From Deltaproteobacteria bacterium (GTDB lineage Bacteria; Desulfobacterota; DSM-4660; Desulfatiglandales; B25-G16), in the NCBI GenBank assembly GCA_020349945.1, contig CP070704.1, positions 1,532,058 to 1,583,650 of the forward strand: a DNA stretch of 51,593 nt, read 5' to 3'. The notes under the pieces are model-generated. The model was not told the DNA's origin, did no database searches, and saw only the letters and a program-made list of their open reading frames with translations. This document shows positions 51,593 to 51,593 of the stretch, one piece after another. Each line of letters opens with the position of its first letter. Positions within the stretch are counted from its first letter, which is position 1. A program made the position numbers and the translations under genes.

Positions 51593-51593
51593 G

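Noticed and set aside
1-51593. CRISPR arrays, tRNA or rRNA genes, insertion sequences
   Set aside because: No regularly spaced short repeats, no tRNA-like cloverleaf and no transposase were seen on either strand, within the limits of reading by eye.

Overview
The window looks like part of the chromosome of an anaerobic but oxygen-exposed bacterium, most plausibly Desulfobacterota or a former 'Deltaproteobacteria' lineage. The evidence is gene content: desulfoferrodoxin, rubredoxin, rubrerythrins, flavodiiron protein, ferredoxin-dependent 2-oxoacid oxidoreductase, a CODH homologue, octaheme cytochromes, sigma-54 promoters and a probable selenoprotein. No rRNA or tRNA gene was seen, so the placement is inference.

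Layout. 1-5340: three copies of a long non-coding module (two dyads plus a -24/-12 sigma-54 promoter at fixed spacing). They sit before a small unknown gene plus a receiver protein, before a sulfur-carrier/Fe-S operon (NifU-domain remnant, TusA, DsrE, cysteine-desulfurase homologue, IscU), and before a second receiver protein. 5440-9900: HD-domain protein, ferredoxin, PAS protein, remnants, then a minimal SufC-SufB pair. 9945-24800: metal transporters, two octaheme cytochromes of the hydroxylamine-oxidoreductase family framing superoxide reductase, a ferritin-like protein and a Kor-type oxidoreductase, then a thioredoxin-domain protein, more diiron proteins, WrbA and a NifU domain. 25300-30850: MATE exporter, an unusual CysRS-like protein, PilZ proteins, pseudogenes. 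30850-38900: a cold-shock gene with a terminator in its leader and flanking direct repeats, copper chaperone and ATPase, Lon-like protease, Hsp20. 39000-51593: lipoprotein, a deviant CooS, persulfide and rhodanese proteins, and an oxidative/nitrosative-stress block (rubrerythrin, PerR, rubredoxin, ferritin-like, flavodiiron protein, thioredoxin-reductase-like protein, selenoprotein). The last gene is the C-terminal end of a sigma-54 activator.

How the genes fit together. Most of the window concerns building Fe-S clusters, moving sulfane sulfur and removing O2, superoxide, peroxide and reactive nitrogen species. PerR, rubredoxin, rubrerythrins, superoxide reductase and flavodiiron protein form the expected reductive detoxification chain.

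Main discoveries. (1) The gene at 50380-51024 continues through an in-frame TGA at the first position of a Cys-Pro-Tyr-Cys active site, with a SECIS-like hairpin just downstream, so it probably encodes a selenocysteine protein-disulfide oxidoreductase. (2) The CooS homologue has Ile-Glu where CODH has Cys294-Cys295, as in hybrid-cluster 'CooS-V' proteins that are not CO dehydrogenases. (3) The NifS/IscS homologue has lost the PLP lysine and the substrate arginine but keeps its loop cysteine. (4) The sigma-54 module is triplicated. (5) A short CysRS-like protein has an altered zinc site. (6) A cold-shock gene has a sigma-70 promoter followed by an intrinsic terminator in its leader.
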